Shown in pieces: positions 62,941 through 64,000 of a stretch of 64,000 bases of DNA (position 1 is the first letter of the stretch; each line of letters begins with the position of its first letter). Source of the DNA: Anaerolineae bacterium (GTDB lineage: Bacteria; Chloroflexota; Anaerolineae; Aggregatilineales; Phototrophicaceae); contig JAJEGA010000011.1 in NCBI GenBank assembly GCA_022820125.1, forward strand, positions 61,617 to 125,616, given 5' to 3'. The notes under the pieces were generated by a model. The model was not told the origin of the DNA and did no database searches. It saw nothing but the letters and a program-made list of their open reading frames with translations. The translations under genes were made by a program, and so were the position numbers.

Positions 62941-63774
62941 ATGGCCAACTCCGCCAAGCCAATTATCTTGTTCACCAACGATGACGGCATTGAGTCGCCC
63001 GGTTTGTGGGCGGCGGTAAAAGCATACGAGGGCGCCGGTCATCTGCTGGTGGCGGCGCCGCGCGAGCAGCAATCGGGCATGGGGCGCAGCATGCCCCACT
63101 ACAGCGAGGGGCGCATCTTCCCTTACGAAGCCCCGATCGACTGCGCAAATTGCAGCGCCTACGCGGTGGATGGCACGCCGGCGCAGGCGGTGCAGCATGC
63201 TGTGCTCGAATTGGCGACGGGAAAACCAGCGCTGCTGGTATCGGGCATAAATTATGGCGAGAATACCGGCAACGGCGTCACGATATCGGGCACCGTCGGC
63301 GCGGCGCTGGAAGCGGCCAGCCTCGGCATTCCCGCCATCGCCGTCAGCCAACAGACGCCCACCGACCTGCACCGCAGCTACTCGAATTCGGTCGATTTCC
63401 GCGTGGCGGCTGATTTCGCCCTGCAAATGGGCAGTTGGCTGATGGGTCACAGCGCCTTGCCCGATGATGTCGATGTCTTGAAGATTGATGTGCCCTGGGG
63501 CGCGAAGCGCGAAACCGAATGGCGCTTGACCCGCCTGTCGCGCCGCCGCGTCTATTGGCCCACGCGCCCCGAGCGGCTGGCGCTGCACGATTCCGGCAAG
63601 CTGGGTTATCAGTACAATAGCGACCCCACCGCCGCCGAGCCGGACAGCGATGTCTATGCCCTGCTGAATGACGCGGTCATCTCGGTGACGCCGATCAGCC
63701 TCGATATGACCTCGCGCACCGATATGTTCCGCCTGAGCCAGATCATGCTCGGCAAGCAGGAATACGGGCGATAG
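62941..63774 (+). CDS. surE: 5'/3'-nucleotidase SurE
   Basis: A 277-residue phosphatase for nucleoside 5'/3'-monophosphates. ILFTNDDGIESPGLWAA (9-25) provides the metal-binding Asp pair, VAAPREQQSGMGRSM the Ser-containing site, VDGTPAQAVQHAV and LVSGINYGENTGNGVTISGT the Asn and Gly-rich core, and ASLGIPAIAVSQ is typical. CAGGA about 9 nt upstream supports the ATG at 62941. It fits the nucleoside theme of the left end but is far from it. The gene is followed by repeat DNA. Confidence 0.93.
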   Translation: MANSAKPIILFTNDDGIESPGLWAAVKAYEGAGHLLVAAPREQQSGMGRSMPHYSEGRIFPYEAPIDCANCSAYAVDGTPAQAVQHAVLELATGKPALLVSGINYGENTGNGVTISGTVGAALEAASLGIPAIAVSQQTPTDLHRSYSNSVDFRVAADFALQMGSWLMGHSALPDDVDVLKIDVPWGAKRETEWRLTRLSRRRVYWPTRPERLALHDSGKLGYQYNSDPTAAEPDSDVYALLNDAVISVTPISLDMTSRTDMFRLSQIMLGKQEYGR

Positions 63775-63816
63775 CGCCGCGGCTTCAGTGCAATCGCATC
63801 AAATCGTTCTTTTACC

Positions 63817-64000
63817 ACCGAGTACACAGAAGTAAACGCAAGTAATTCATGCGAAAAAGGCGATGCTAATCTGATTCGAGATCTGTAGGGGCGAGACTTG
63901 TCTCGCCCACTATGTCGCCACTGTACATGTGGGCGACTCAAGAGTCGCCCCTACGACGTTCCTTCATTTTGTTGCATTACTTTATTGGACTTACTGAGGG
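63817..64000 (+). repeat. 170-bp element, second full copy, with hairpin pair
   Basis: Nearly identical to 23092-23270: ACACAGAAGTAAACGCAAGT, a hairpin pair at 63885-63910 and 63929-63954, then CGACGTTCCTTCATTTTGTT and TTATTGGACTTAC. An inverted partial copy is at 26575-26696. The copy runs to the end of the window. Confidence 0.88.

Overview
The window looks like chromosomal DNA of an uncultured member of the Chloroflexota (Anaerolineae-like). This is an inference. It rests on GC-rich coding DNA, a fused transaldolase/glucose-6-phosphate isomerase, the phosphomutase-DUF3090-SCO1664 trio (known from Actinobacteria and Chloroflexi), acidic TPR proteins with repeated WL motifs, and intergenic spaces full of short hairpin repeats. 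No rRNA, tRNA or CRISPR array was seen.

Layout, left half. 1-11145 is a minus-strand nucleoside-uptake locus: a BMP-type binding protein (9997-11145), a double-domain ATPase (6460-8001) and two permeases (4709-6463, 2691-4082). Downstream come an ADP-ribosylglycohydrolase, a PfkB kinase and a YjbQ-family gene. The transporter cluster has been invaded twice: a type II restriction-modification pair (8037-9645) separates binding protein from ATPase, and a broken GxxExxY gene between inverted CACAGAG repeats (4212-4675) separates the permeases. A nucleoside hydrolase (13901-14848) fits the same theme. 11.2-28.3 kb holds a polytopic membrane protein between inverted repeats, an M42-like peptidase, a second restriction-modification pair with convergent overlapping genes (16092-17601), a SIS-domain protein, a secreted SH3/HNH nuclease, an orphan terminase pair, a hydrolase, a nitroreductase, a methyltransferase, a sugar kinase and a sulfatase.

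Middle. 28.5-36.1 kb is the most accessory stretch: a GmrSD-type restriction gene broken by two frameshifts and a stop, a PmeII-like protein without a visible nuclease core coupled to a GH5 glycosidase, an OLD-family ATPase-TOPRIM protein, and a 323-residue protein made almost entirely of GX3 repeats. That last gene sits between two 48-bp direct repeats. Each encodes the same C-terminus of the neighbouring SCO1664-family gene and they differ only at synonymous positions, the signature left by site-specific integration into a gene's 3' end. 36.1-39.1 kb is the SCO1664/DUF3090/phosphomutase cluster, itself interrupted by a Uma2 gene.

Right half. This is mostly housekeeping: a DUF692 protein, a cold-shock protein with a clear terminator, Tal-Pgi, a sugar ABC importer without its own ATPase (45110-48320), an ABC-2 permease with a retropepsin-like gene and a small partner, MutY, two large acidic TPR/WL-motif proteins, a phosphotransferase, and a probable zinc-homeostasis cluster. 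That cluster comprises a WD40 protein, a COG0523 GTPase, a CxCC protein with a decayed P-loop, a frameshifted DegT-like gene and a Fur/Zur regulator with two palindromic operators. SurE closes the window. BIME-like pairs of hairpins with a constant outer sequence and a variable palindromic core recur at a dozen or so sites, and larger mosaic repeats connect several of them.
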